Below the pieces are notes generated by a model. That model had not been told where the DNA came from and made no database searches. It saw nothing but the letters and a program-made list of their open reading frames with translations. Shown piece after piece: positions 1 to 7,144 of a stretch of 16,044 bases of DNA. A program made the translations under genes and the position numbers. Positions within the stretch are counted from its first letter, which is position 1. Each line of letters begins with the position of its first letter. The stretch spans positions 12,601-28,644 of the forward strand of contig NVVP01000002.1 of NCBI GenBank assembly GCA_002402245.1. The letters run 5' to 3'. Source of the DNA: Gammaproteobacteria bacterium. Its GTDB lineage: Bacteria; Pseudomonadota; Gammaproteobacteria; Nitrosococcales; Methylophagaceae.

Positions 1-1
1 G

Positions 2-244
2 CCCACTATGTTTGATAAACGAACCAATGCATCAACTGAAAGCCTACAAATGTTACACGATAAATATAGTGAAGGCGTCTGGGATAATGTGATTCCTGTT
101 GATACCCATTTCCGTGATGCAAGTAAAGCTGGCATACCTTTACCGACAATGGATCCTAAATCTCGCGGTTCGTTGGCTTATGAAGCCTTGATGCACCATT
201 TAGATCATCCTCACAATGACTTGAGTAAACTTCCCCATGTCTAA
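2..244 (+). CDS. parC: ParA-family ATPase ParC, C-terminal end only (chemotaxis array positioning)
   Basis: The gene is cut by the left window edge; the frame is open from base 2, so the ATG at position 8 is an internal methionine. About 80 C-terminal residues are visible. They start with the TMFDKRTNAS stretch that in ParA/Soj-like proteins follows the last core strand, and continue with the typical PLPTMDPKSRGSLAYEAL tail. The Walker motifs lie outside the window. Family knowledge: a ParA-like protein encoded between cheB and cheW in polarly flagellated gammaproteobacteria is ParC, which recruits chemotaxis arrays to the cell pole with ParP. The stop codon overlaps the start of the ParP-like gene by 8 bases. 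The assignment to ParC rather than a generic ParA rests on this gene order. Confidence 0.8.
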   Translation, partial: PTMFDKRTNASTESLQMLHDKYSEGVWDNVIPVDTHFRDASKAGIPLPTMDPKSRGSLAYEALMHHLDHPHNDLSKLPHV

Positions 245-818
245 ATCGACTCAAATTGACGATCCTCAGCAAGCATTATCTAGCTATTTTGAAGAGATGT
301 TACTGGGTGAAAATAACAGTAATGAACAATCGACAAACACTTTAACGCTCGGTCAGTTGACAGAAAAAGAACGCTTAAATAATGATGACTGGCAAAAATA
401 TCCCTTTCAAGCATTATTAGTCAATGTTCAAGGTTTACAACTTGCCATTCCATCAGAACATATTAATGGTATTTTGACTTGGCCTGCTGATATAAAAGAG
501 AAAAAAGACAATCTTGAAGGCTGGAATATGGGGAGCTATGGCTCGCCTCACCCCAATATTAACATCATAAATACAAGTAAAATAATTTTACCCGTACAGT
601 ACCAAGATCCTAGTAGGGTACCCGAATTTGTTATCGTATTAGCTAATAGCCAATGGGGATTAGCCTGTCATCAAATAAATAAAACCGTACAACTCACTCC
701 TGATAGCATAAAATGGCGGCAAGATACTCAATCTCGGCTTTGGTTAGCCGGGACACTTCTTGAAAAGAAGTATAGTATCCTCAGTATTAATGGATTAATA
801 AAGCAAATTGAATCCTGA
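237..818 (+). CDS. parP: Short CheW-domain protein, ParP-like chemotaxis array adaptor
   Basis: This 193-residue protein has a polar N-terminal part (residues 1-55) and a diverged CheW-like fold in the rest. The CheW-like part begins around FQALLVNVQGLQLAIPSEHI and ends with RLWLAGTLLEKKYSILSINGL. The position directly after ParC and before CheW matches ParP, whose C-terminal CheW-like AIF domain binds ParC and the CheA localisation domain and keeps arrays at the pole. That role comes from Vibrio work and is inferred here. Described ParP proteins have a longer, proline-rich N-terminal region; this one is short. The ATG at 237 lies inside parC, so translational coupling is likely. An alternative reading is a second, degenerate CheW. 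Confidence 0.7.
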   Translation: MSKSTQIDDPQQALSSYFEEMLLGENNSNEQSTNTLTLGQLTEKERLNNDDWQKYPFQALLVNVQGLQLAIPSEHINGILTWPADIKEKKDNLEGWNMGSYGSPHPNINIINTSKIILPVQYQDPSRVPEFVIVLANSQWGLACHQINKTVQLTPDSIKWRQDTQSRLWLAGTLLEKKYSILSINGLIKQIES

Positions 819-895
819 AAGATGGCATGAACACTGCTTGTTATTTATATAGAAATAATCACTAGTTGGTGCTCGATTAGCCAACAATATTTATT

Positions 896-916
896 AATAT
901 AATCTACTACGTAGAT
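896..916 (+). promoter_or_regulatory. Candidate promoter -10 and small palindrome before cheW
   Basis: The 114-base gap between parP and cheW has a perfect TATAAT at 898-903, about 30 bases before the cheW start, but no convincing -35. It is followed by ATCTAC-TAC-GTAGAT (902-916), a 6-base inverted repeat around the expected transcript start. A weaker GTTGG/CCAAC pair flanks 865-885. cheW may therefore have its own promoter besides operon read-through. AT-rich gaps give such matches by chance. Confidence 0.35.
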
Positions 917-932
917 CTTAAAGGTTAACAAG

Positions 933-1406
933 ATGAGTCAGACTGATAAAAAAACAGATGATCCTATCCTACAATGGGTGTCATGTAAGTTAGATGGCGA
1001 AACTTATGGTATCAATGTAATGCAAGTACAAGAAGTACTGCGTATTACCGACATTGCTCCTGTACCAGGTTCTCCTAGTTACGTACTAGGCATCATAAAT
1101 TTACGCGGTAATGTTGTCACCGTTGTCGACACCCGCCAACGCTTTGGTATCGCATCAAAAGAAAACAATGACTTATCTCGAATTATCATTGTTGAAGTCA
1201 ATAATAATGTTCTGGGTATGCTAGTAGATAGCGTGGCTGAAGTTGTTTACCTTCATCAATCAGAGATAGATTCAGTACCGACAGTAAGCAGTGATGAAAG
1301 CACTCGCTTTATTCAAGGAGTATCAAGCACTAATGGAAAATTATTAATTCTAATTGATATTGATAAATTCTTAGCGGACTCTGAAAAAAATAGTCTCGAC
1401 TTTTAG
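933..1406 (+). CDS. cheW: Chemotaxis coupling protein CheW
   Basis: This 157-residue protein is a canonical single-domain CheW, which links methyl-accepting receptors to the kinase CheA in polar arrays. Recognisable blocks are QWVSCKLDGETYGINVMQVQEVLR (about 14-37), the conserved VPGSPSYVLGIINLRGNVVTVVD segment (about 43-65), LGMLVDSVAEVV and FIQGVSSTNGKLLILIDIDKFL near the end. The length matches the family. The start is supported by AAAGG about eight bases upstream. The neighbours (parC and parP before it, a DUF2802 gene after it) are the usual end of a gammaproteobacterial chemotaxis operon. Confidence 0.97.
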   Translation: MSQTDKKTDDPILQWVSCKLDGETYGINVMQVQEVLRITDIAPVPGSPSYVLGIINLRGNVVTVVDTRQRFGIASKENNDLSRIIIVEVNNNVLGMLVDSVAEVVYLHQSEIDSVPTVSSDESTRFIQGVSSTNGKLLILIDIDKFLADSEKNSLDF

Positions 1407-1414
1407 GACATGAA

Positions 1415-1591
1415 GTGGTGACTGAAAATATCCCGCCTATTTCACCCGCCACTGCCCCGCCATTAGTAGACCATAAGCCTGCTGATGAAAAACGAAAAAA
1501 GAATACTAAACAAGAGAAACAGCATCAACCACAAGACCAAAGTAAGAATGACGATGAGTCTAAAGATGGATTATTTGATGAATATGTTTAA
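1415..1591 (+). CDS. Small highly charged hypothetical protein (58 aa, GTG start)
   Basis: A short frame fills the gap between cheW and the DUF2802 gene. It opens with tandem GTG codons (1415 and 1418; either could be the start) and ends with TAA at 1589-1591. The peptide begins VTENIPPISPATAPPLVDHK, has a Lys/Gln/Asp-rich low-complexity centre and ends DGLFDEYV. It has no membrane segment and looks disordered. Support for it being real: it starts 8 bases after cheW and ends 15 bases before the next gene, so the three genes tile without a gap; the ordered acidic C-terminus could be a binding tail. The nearby ATG at 1410 runs into a stop after three codons. I do not recognise a family. Confidence 0.55.
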   Translation: MVTENIPPISPATAPPLVDHKPADEKRKKNTKQEKQHQPQDQSKNDDESKDGLFDEYV

Positions 1592-1606
1592 ACAGGAGTC
1601 AAAAAA

Positions 1607-1996
1607 ATGACCTCACTTATTATCGTAGCAAGCATTGCATTAATGGCTGTGCTAATTATTGCCACTACTAGCTATCGTTTATTTAAGCTAAACCAGCAAC
1701 AATCTACCGAGGTCACTCGCTTACAAAGTCAATTATCGGCATTATGTGCCGCTGCTGTTGGTACCGATAACCGTATTGTAAAATTTGAGCAAGCACTTAA
1801 TCAATTAAAAGAACACCAAAACACCTTTGATTTAGGCCAGCCGGAAAAACAAAGTTACGATCATGCTATCCGCCTTGCTCGTAAAGGTGCTGGTATAGAA
1901 CAACTCATCGATAACTGTAACTTAACAGACGAAGAAGCTCACCTAATTACCCGATTACATGGCAGCGAAGACTCTGGTTCTCAAGGTTTACACTGA
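1607..1996 (+). CDS. DUF2802 membrane-anchored protein of the chemotaxis operon
   Basis: This 129-residue protein has one N-terminal membrane segment (about residues 4-21), a short coiled-coil-like stretch (about 28-70) and a C-terminal block. The block reads YDHAIRLARKGAGIEQLIDNCNLTDEEAHLITRLH and resembles a small helix-turn-helix-like fold. This is the pattern of the DUF2802 family usually found after cheW in polar-flagellum gene clusters; its function is unknown. AGGAG sits at the right distance before the ATG. The stop at 1994-1996 abuts the stop codon of the converging gene with no spare base, so no terminator separates the two operons. Confidence 0.85.
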   Translation: MTSLIIVASIALMAVLIIATTSYRLFKLNQQQSTEVTRLQSQLSALCAAAVGTDNRIVKFEQALNQLKEHQNTFDLGQPEKQSYDHAIRLARKGAGIEQLIDNCNLTDEEAHLITRLHGSEDSGSQGLH

Positions 1997-2287
1997 TTAT
2001 TCAGCTAAGTCGTCCTGTTTAACCATGGGTACTTTACCCGAAATAAAATAAGTATAAGCAATCACCTCTGCAATTACTCGGTAAAGCAAAGGGGGGATCT
2101 CTTCACCCAGCTCTAATTCACTCAATAATGCAGCTAACATGGTATCTTCTCGTAAGGGAACTCCATGTTCTCGGGCAATACGAATAATCTCTTCAGCCAA
2201 CTCACCCTCTCCCGATGCCGTAACCACCGGTGCATTTTCACCATCATATTGTAGTGCAATTGCTCGCAAAGGCACTTGTTCACTCAT
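1997..2287 (-). CDS. Stand-alone FlhB C-terminal domain (EscU/YscU/HrcU switch-like protein)
   Basis: This 96-residue protein aligns with the part of FlhB that follows its NPTH self-cleavage site. It reads RAIALQYDGENAPVVTASGEGELAEEIIRIAREHGVPLREDTMLAALL, then ELGEEIPPLLYRVIAEVIAYTY. There is no membrane domain and no NPTH motif, so it matches the already-cleaved FlhB-CC fragment. In full FlhB this domain controls the change from rod/hook to filament export together with FliK. Small paralogues of this kind are known in other flagellated bacteria (FhlB or YlqH type), where they can partly replace FlhB-CC. The start codon overlaps the fliK-like stop (ATGA), so the two are probably co-translated. 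Confidence 0.85.
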   Translation of the reverse strand: MSEQVPLRAIALQYDGENAPVVTASGEGELAEEIIRIAREHGVPLREDTMLAALLSELELGEEIPPLLYRVIAEVIAYTYFISGKVPMVKQDDLAE

Positions 2288-3897
2288 ACTGATATATTCA
2301 CTAATGATGAGTCTAACTTTTTCTGTGCTTGTGTTTGTGCAAAACTGGCCTTATCAATCTTGCCACATAAGCAACGACTATCGCTTACCGTCACACCAAG
2401 TTTTTGCATAGACAGTTCTAATTCAGCTAAATATTCAGCTAATAATTCAGCACTTTCTTGTCTTTCTGCTCGAATAATAATCTTCACGTCTTCTTTATAC
2501 AAGGTCAGAGAAGCCTGAACCGGTCCTAGGTTTTGTGTATCAAGCCTCAAACTAATATTCCATGTATCTTCATTTTCATCACTATTATCTCGCTGTTTTT
2601 CCTGTTCAAGCTGAAGCTGGGCCCACTCTATATTTTGCTTATCCTTAATCGGTATTTCAAATAACCAATTATTGGTAGGTTGGCTGCTTTCAGGGTCTTT
2701 CAGCATCATTAACTGATTTAGCTGAACTTTATTATGAGCCCCCTCCACCTCTTTAAATAATTGCATCAATTGCGCCATATTCAAATTTGCTTGCTGCTGC
2801 GACGCAACACTATTATTGGGAGGTACAAATGTGAATGGTTTAACAATCTGCTTTGCTAGTGTAGAAGCTTGCTCAGCTGTAGCAATGGTTGATAATAAGC
2901 TGGGTAATAATGTTGCTGATATTGTTGGCCTAGCGGAAAGTAATATATTAAGCAATTGTGCTGGGCGTTTACCACTCTCAGCCAAAGCTGATTGCACCAG
3001 TGAAGGTAATTTATTTAAGTCTGCTGATGAAGATGTTTCTTTCACCGTAGCCATGGCCAATTCGACTGCAGCCATCACCTTAATCACATTTGCTTTGAAA
3101 TCTTGATTGTGACTTGTAGGTTGCTTTAATAAACGATTTTCCATTTGTAGACCTGAAGAAGCAACGGCTTGTTTTAAACGGTTGTCTTGAGTAACCTGGC
3201 CACTATCAATCGTATGCTTGGTCAATTGCTGAATGGCACTGTGGAGGGGTTCAGGTAATGTCGCTTTAGTAATGGATGCTAAACGAGGACTAGTCAACTG
3301 TTGCGATAATAATTCCGTTATTTTATTAACGATTAATTGCTCTCTAGACAATAATAGCGGCGGTAAAAGCTGAACTGTAAGCGGTTTTACACTGATAATA
3401 TTCATCTGCAATTTATCGCCAATACGCTGTATCTGATTCTGGTTTAATTTGCTAATATCGACTTCAAATTGTTGTAATACGCTTGTGGTTGATTTAACCG
3501 TGTTATTTTCAGGCAACGCACGTACTAACACTTTGTTCTCAGCCAGTAGTTTTATCACTTCAACCGCCACTTGCTGACCTGCTTTTAAAGCTTCAGTTGC
3601 CTGAGCAGATACCTTATTTATTACCGCAGCTTCTTTTGCAGAAGTCACTAATTTTAGTGCAGGCTTACCCTCTTTTTCTACCAATTCCAAAGCTACTTTT
3701 TGGCCTTCTTTCAGCGCAACAGGACTCACTAATGTCAGCGTTGTATCACCCACCTTCAATACTACTACTTCTGCTGCTGCCACGGCTTTATCAATCACAA
3801 TCTCCAGCCGCTGGCCAATCACCATACCTGCAACGATTTGCTGAGGAACATGCTGAATTAATCCTGCAGAAGTTGATAGGGGTTGTTGAACATGCAC
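2284..3897 (-). CDS. fliK: FliK-type flagellar hook-length control protein
   Basis: This 537-residue protein has a long Ala/Leu/Gln-rich N-terminal and central region. The C-terminal Flg_hook (PF02120) domain is seen as WNISLRLDTQNLGPVQASLTLYKEDVKIIIRAERQESAELLAEYLAELELSMQKLGV (about residues 444-500). Family knowledge: FliK is an exported ruler whose C-terminal domain contacts FlhB-CC and switches substrate specificity; finding a separate FlhB-CC gene directly behind it fits. The start is GTG at 3897-3895. The two nearby ATG codons are in another frame and hit stops, and an in-frame TAA lies 7 codons upstream. It could be a second, orphan FliK if the main flagellar cluster elsewhere has its own. 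Confidence 0.8.
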   Translation of the reverse strand: MHVQQPLSTSAGLIQHVPQQIVAGMVIGQRLEIVIDKAVAAAEVVVLKVGDTTLTLVSPVALKEGQKVALELVEKEGKPALKLVTSAKEAAVINKVSAQATEALKAGQQVAVEVIKLLAENKVLVRALPENNTVKSTTSVLQQFEVDISKLNQNQIQRIGDKLQMNIISVKPLTVQLLPPLLLSREQLIVNKITELLSQQLTSPRLASITKATLPEPLHSAIQQLTKHTIDSGQVTQDNRLKQAVASSGLQMENRLLKQPTSHNQDFKANVIKVMAAVELAMATVKETSSSADLNKLPSLVQSALAESGKRPAQLLNILLSARPTISATLLPSLLSTIATAEQASTLAKQIVKPFTFVPPNNSVASQQQANLNMAQLMQLFKEVEGAHNKVQLNQLMMLKDPESSQPTNNWLFEIPIKDKQNIEWAQLQLEQEKQRDNSDENEDTWNISLRLDTQNLGPVQASLTLYKEDVKIIIRAERQESAELLAEYLAELELSMQKLGVTVSDSRCLCGKIDKASFAQTQAQKKLDSSLVNISV

Positions 3898-3968
3898 AAT
3901 AACATCAGTCCATTTTTAGTTAACACAATGCTAGTATAACAAGCTGACAAGCTAAGCCATTAAAATTG

Positions 3969-4829
3969 ATGAAGAATAAATCCACATTATGGTACACCCG
4001 ACAAAATGGCATTATTAATGGCCCATTTTCACCGTCGGTGATAAAAGACTATATTTCACTCAATAGGCTTAAAGTAAACCACGATGAGATCAGCAGTGAT
4101 CAACTGAACTGGCACTTAATTAAACAACAAGCTGATGAAAGTATTAACTTACATCAGCTTGATGAACGCAATGGTTTTGATCGCCGTCACCCAAATAAAT
4201 CAATTGTAAGGCAGAGTAAATCACCTCGCCAAGATCGGCGAGCGGGCGAGGAAGATACATCCATTTTGCGTCGTCAATTTCGTACATTGCTAATGAATAA
4301 GTTCAGGAATAAACAAGCAGATAAACGCCCACTGCTTATTTTATTTCTGGCAAGCTGTTGCCTACTTGCCATCATTATCACTTATTCAACGCCCTTTCCT
4401 AGCACATCCATTAACTGTGATGCACCGGCCCACGAAAAGGTTAACTGGAGTAATTGCTTTAAACCTAAGCTCAACCTACCTTATACTAATTTCCAGCATG
4501 CCTTATTACGTAGTAGTCAAATGCAAGCCGCTAATTTTGAAGGTTCAAACTTTAACCACGCCGATCTTGCCTACAGTAACCTTAAGTTTTCCAATTTAAG
4601 TTATAGCCAATTAAATAATAGTTCATTGATCGGCGCCAACTTAAAAAGCAGCAATTTAAGTTATGCCAACCTCACTAATGCAGATCTCTCTTATGCTAAT
4701 TTAACTGATGTTAATTTAACTACTAGCAACCTTAAAAACACCCGGTTTGATCATGCTATTTGGACTGATGGTAAACAGTGTTTAGCTAATTCGATAGGGC
4801 AATGTATAACCCTCAAAATCCCAGATTAA
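3969..4829 (+). CDS. GYF_2 domain - membrane segment - pentapeptide-repeat protein
   Basis: The protein has 286 residues from the ATG at 3969; a TTG lies one codon earlier. Residues about 6-55 are a GYF_2 (DUF4339) domain: LWYTRQNGIINGPFSPSVIKDYI, with the W-Y, G-P-F and a later NWHLI. A charged linker (60-118, with DRR repeats) leads to one membrane segment (about 120-142). After it comes a pentapeptide-repeat helix of about 20 units (about 170-265; ANFEGSNF, ADLAYSNL, SNLSYANL), capped by FDHAIWTDGKQC and further cysteines. The predicted topology is GYF_2 in the cytoplasm and the repeat helix in the periplasm. No Shine-Dalgarno is evident. It is divergent from fliK across 71 bases and meets apaG tail-to-tail with a 4-base overlap. 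No function is known for this architecture. Confidence 0.8.
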   Translation: MKNKSTLWYTRQNGIINGPFSPSVIKDYISLNRLKVNHDEISSDQLNWHLIKQQADESINLHQLDERNGFDRRHPNKSIVRQSKSPRQDRRAGEEDTSILRRQFRTLLMNKFRNKQADKRPLLILFLASCCLLAIIITYSTPFPSTSINCDAPAHEKVNWSNCFKPKLNLPYTNFQHALLRSSQMQAANFEGSNFNHADLAYSNLKFSNLSYSQLNNSSLIGANLKSSNLSYANLTNADLSYANLTDVNLTTSNLKNTRFDHAIWTDGKQCLANSIGQCITLKIPD

Positions 4830-5209
4830 TGTAACCGTTGGGGTACCGATAAGCTAAAGGCAGGAATATCCACATCAAAATGCTCGCCTTTATCATCAAT
4901 CATCGTATAGTGGCCTTGCATCATGCCTACAGGTGTATCAAGCATCGCCGCACTGCTATAAGAAAAGGCTTGTTCTGGTGCTAAATAAGGGTATTGCCCT
5001 ATCACCCCATCGCCCTGAACAATTTGCTCCTTACCCGTTTCTCCCGTTATCGTCCAATGGCGAGAAAGTAAACGTGCAGCACTTTCCCCTTCATTTTTAA
5101 TAGTGATGGTGTAGGAAAATAAATAACGCTTTTTCTCAGGTTGAGATTCTTTCTCTAAGAACTGCGTTTCAACTTCTATAATAATATTGTTCAGTTTATC
5201 TATACTCAT
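4826..5209 (-). CDS. apaG: ApaG (DUF525) protein
   Basis: This 127-residue protein matches ApaG in full length, a single fibronectin-III-like beta-sandwich. Signature parts are YLFSYTITIKNEGESAARLLSRHW, then GDGVIGQYPYLAPEQAFSYSSA (the GxGVxGxxP..PG/Y region) and TPVGMMQGHYTM near the end. Its biochemical role is unsettled; in enterobacteria it sits with ksgA and apaH and has been linked to metal or nucleotide handling. Here it is the last gene of a pgl-glk-apaG operon, 8 bases after glk, which is not its usual place. Its stop overlaps the stop of the pentapeptide gene. Confidence 0.95.
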   Translation of the reverse strand: MSIDKLNNIIIEVETQFLEKESQPEKKRYLFSYTITIKNEGESAARLLSRHWTITGETGKEQIVQGDGVIGQYPYLAPEQAFSYSSAAMLDTPVGMMQGHYTMIDDKGEHFDVDIPAFSLSVPQRLH

Positions 5210-5217
5210 ATCTATAT

Positions 5218-6201
5218 CTAAATGGCCTGTTGGGCTAATGTTCTTGCACCTATCAAACCTACTTTGGGCTGTAATATCAAATATACAGGCATCTTTTCTA
5301 CCAAATGTTTCATTTTTCCTTTAGCAATAAAAGAATCAATAAACCCCGGTTTTTTAAATTGTTCTACATTCTTCGCTGCAATACCACCCGCCAAATATAA
5401 GCCAGCCCTAGGCAACACATTTAATGCTAAATTACCTGCCTGAGCACCATAAATTTGAATAAACAAGGCTAATGCTTCGCTCGACAAAGGATCATTATGT
5501 TGCTGTGCAAATAAACTAATCGCAGCAGCCGGATCTGAATCAATCATTATCTGGCGTAATTCAACCGGCTCATCATATTGCCTATAAGCACGTAAAAACT
5601 CATAAATAATGACTAAACCTGAACCAGACAACAATTGTTCATAAGAAGCATGGCTAAAACGTTCCAGCAAATGCTCTAATAATAAAATCTGCACACTGTT
5701 TGTCGGTGCAAAATTTACATGGCCACCTTCTGTTGCGACTACTCTCCATGCATTATCTTCTGGTAATAATAGCGCTTGACCCAATCCTGTACCCGCCCCT
5801 ATTACTGCTTTGGGTGAAAACTCAAGCTTATCACCTTGTTGCAGCGTCACCAACTCACTATCATCAAGGCTCGGAATACCATGAGCGACTGCTTCAAAAT
5901 CATTGCATAAAATAATCTTATTAATAGCAAAGCGCTCAAGCAATACTTCTGCATCAAGTTGCCAAGGTAAATTTGTTACCGAGGCCGTTTGACCTTCTAC
6001 TGGGCCAGCAACTGCAAAACAGGCTATATCAACAGTTCTATTGTGCAATTCTTTTTGGTTAAACAAGTCTTCTAAGATTAAATCAAAACTCGCATAGGCT
6101 TGGCTATCAAATTCATATTCACAAATCAGCTCACCAGACGCATGCGTTAACTCTAGTAATGTCTTAGTTCCACCAATATCAGCTGCAAGAATAACCGCCA
6201 T
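5218..6201 (-). CDS. glk: Glucokinase (bacterial Glk family)
   Basis: This 327-residue cytoplasmic enzyme converts glucose and ATP to glucose 6-phosphate. It has the family's usual length. It starts MAVILAADIGGTKTLLEL (phosphate-binding DIGGTK at 8-13). It also has AVAGPVEG, the ILCNDFEAVAHG segment with the catalytic Asp, IGAGTGLGQALL, the EGGHVNFAP sugar-binding motif, SGSGLVIIYEFL, and AGGIAAKN near the C-terminus. This places it in the PF02685 Glk family, not the ROK family. It begins 3 bases after pgl, with an AGGAC ribosome site inside the end of pgl, so the two are co-expressed. Together they feed glucose into the pentose phosphate and Entner-Doudoroff routes. Confidence 0.95.
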   Translation of the reverse strand: MAVILAADIGGTKTLLELTHASGELICEYEFDSQAYASFDLILEDLFNQKELHNRTVDIACFAVAGPVEGQTASVTNLPWQLDAEVLLERFAINKIILCNDFEAVAHGIPSLDDSELVTLQQGDKLEFSPKAVIGAGTGLGQALLLPEDNAWRVVATEGGHVNFAPTNSVQILLLEHLLERFSHASYEQLLSGSGLVIIYEFLRAYRQYDEPVELRQIMIDSDPAAAISLFAQQHNDPLSSEALALFIQIYGAQAGNLALNVLPRAGLYLAGGIAAKNVEQFKKPGFIDSFIAKGKMKHLVEKMPVYLILQPKVGLIGARTLAQQAI

Positions 6202-6204
6202 GGT

Positions 6205-6915
6205 TTATTGTCCTGCGGCAGCCTTATCCATGAACCAGTAATACTCACCTTGAGGCGCTAAGCGTTGAATAGGTAAGTCTTGAACTGCCCCGGTTAAAAT
6301 ATCATTAACGATAGCAGCCTTTGCTTCACCGGCAATGAAAATGATAACTTGGTGCGCAGCATTAATCGTAGGATACGTCATGGTCACACGCCATGAATCA
6401 AACTTCTCAACATATAAGCTTGTGGTTAATGTTTCAGTCACATCTAATGCCGGCGTATCAGGAAATAATGAAGCAATATGACCATCAGGGCCTAAACCTA
6501 GTAAAACGAGATCTAATGGCTGGCCTTTTAAAAAGTCTTTCATAGTTCGACAATAACGAATCGCCACTTCGGGAGCAACACCTTCTTCTGTCGGCATACG
6601 GTGGACATTTTCTTGAGGAATAGGCAAGTGATCAATCATTGCTTCACGCGCCATTTTAAAGTTACTGTCACTATGTGTTGGTAATACACAGCGCTCATCA
6701 CCAAAAAACAAATGAACGCGAGCCCAATCAACTTGTTCAGTATAAGGAGACGTAGCCAATTTCTGGTATAAACCTTTAGGTGTCGAGCCACCAGCCAATG
6801 CAACATGAAACACGCCGCGCTTAGCAATAGCAGCACGTGCCGTTGCTACAAATTGCTCGGTTGCCGCTACAATTAGACTTTCAGCATCTACCGATATCTT
6901 CTGTTCAGCTTTCAT
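6205..6915 (-). CDS. pgl: 6-phosphogluconolactonase (DevB/SOL type)
   Basis: The enzyme hydrolyses 6-phosphoglucono-lactone to 6-phosphogluconate. Visible family motifs are FHVALAGGSTPKGLYQKLA, VHLFFGDERCVLPTHSDSNFKMA and GLGPDGHIASLFPDTPAL with the conserved DGH, in family order and full length. I choose the ATG at 6915-6913 (236 aa) because GGTGGG lies 7 bases before it; an in-frame GTG at 6927-6925 would add four residues. It is the first gene of the pgl-glk-apaG operon. No zwf or edd is in the window. Confidence 0.92.
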   Translation of the reverse strand: MKAEQKISVDAESLIVAATEQFVATARAAIAKRGVFHVALAGGSTPKGLYQKLATSPYTEQVDWARVHLFFGDERCVLPTHSDSNFKMAREAMIDHLPIPQENVHRMPTEEGVAPEVAIRYCRTMKDFLKGQPLDLVLLGLGPDGHIASLFPDTPALDVTETLTTSLYVEKFDSWRVTMTYPTINAAHQVIIFIAGEAKAAIVNDILTGAVQDLPIQRLAPQGEYYWFMDKAAAGQ

Positions 6916-6986
6916 ACTTATACCCACCGTCTTGGTTCAAAATAACAAAATCTAAGAATGATAATGGCACAGTACCAAAAAGCCTA

Positions 6987-7015
6987 ATCATATTTCACAA
7001 ATTTTAAATAGTTAA
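6987..7015 (-). promoter_or_regulatory. Candidate sigma-70 promoter for pgl-glk-apaG
   Basis: On the minus strand TTAACT (7015-7010; 4 of 6 against TTGACA), a 17-base spacer and TATGAT (6992-6987; 5 of 6 against TATAAT) lie about 70 bases before the pgl start. Spacing and position are good. No operator-like repeat was seen beside it. Confidence 0.4.
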
Positions 7016-7029
7016 GCCATTATATCTTA

Positions 7030-7058
7030 TTCAATTAGCTCAAACCATGTCCTATAAT
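7030..7058 (+). promoter_or_regulatory. Candidate sigma-70 promoter for the FAD oxidase gene
   Basis: TTCAAT (7030-7035), a 17-base spacer and a perfect TATAAT (7053-7058) lie about 85 bases before the oxidase start. The -35 is weak. The 217-base divergent gap holds this and the pgl promoter back to back, and otherwise only AT-rich sequence. Confidence 0.35.
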
Positions 7059-7144
7059 CGCCCAAAAATAAGTCTCCGTTTGAAGCTATTATTAATAACT
7101 ATTACACTATTGAATAATGTTAATCCGCTTATGTAATTAATAAT

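Noticed and set aside
2139..3902. Several plus-strand frames of 80-101 codons opposite fliK and flhB.
   Set aside because: They lie inside strong minus-strand genes with recognised domains and have no ribosome sites; they are shadows.
4366..4599. A 77-codon frame inside the pentapeptide-repeat gene.
   Set aside because: It overlaps the repeat region in another frame; the repeats are clear only in the main frame.
6636..6836. A 66-codon minus-strand frame inside pgl.
   Set aside because: It is an out-of-frame shadow of a gene with intact catalytic motifs.
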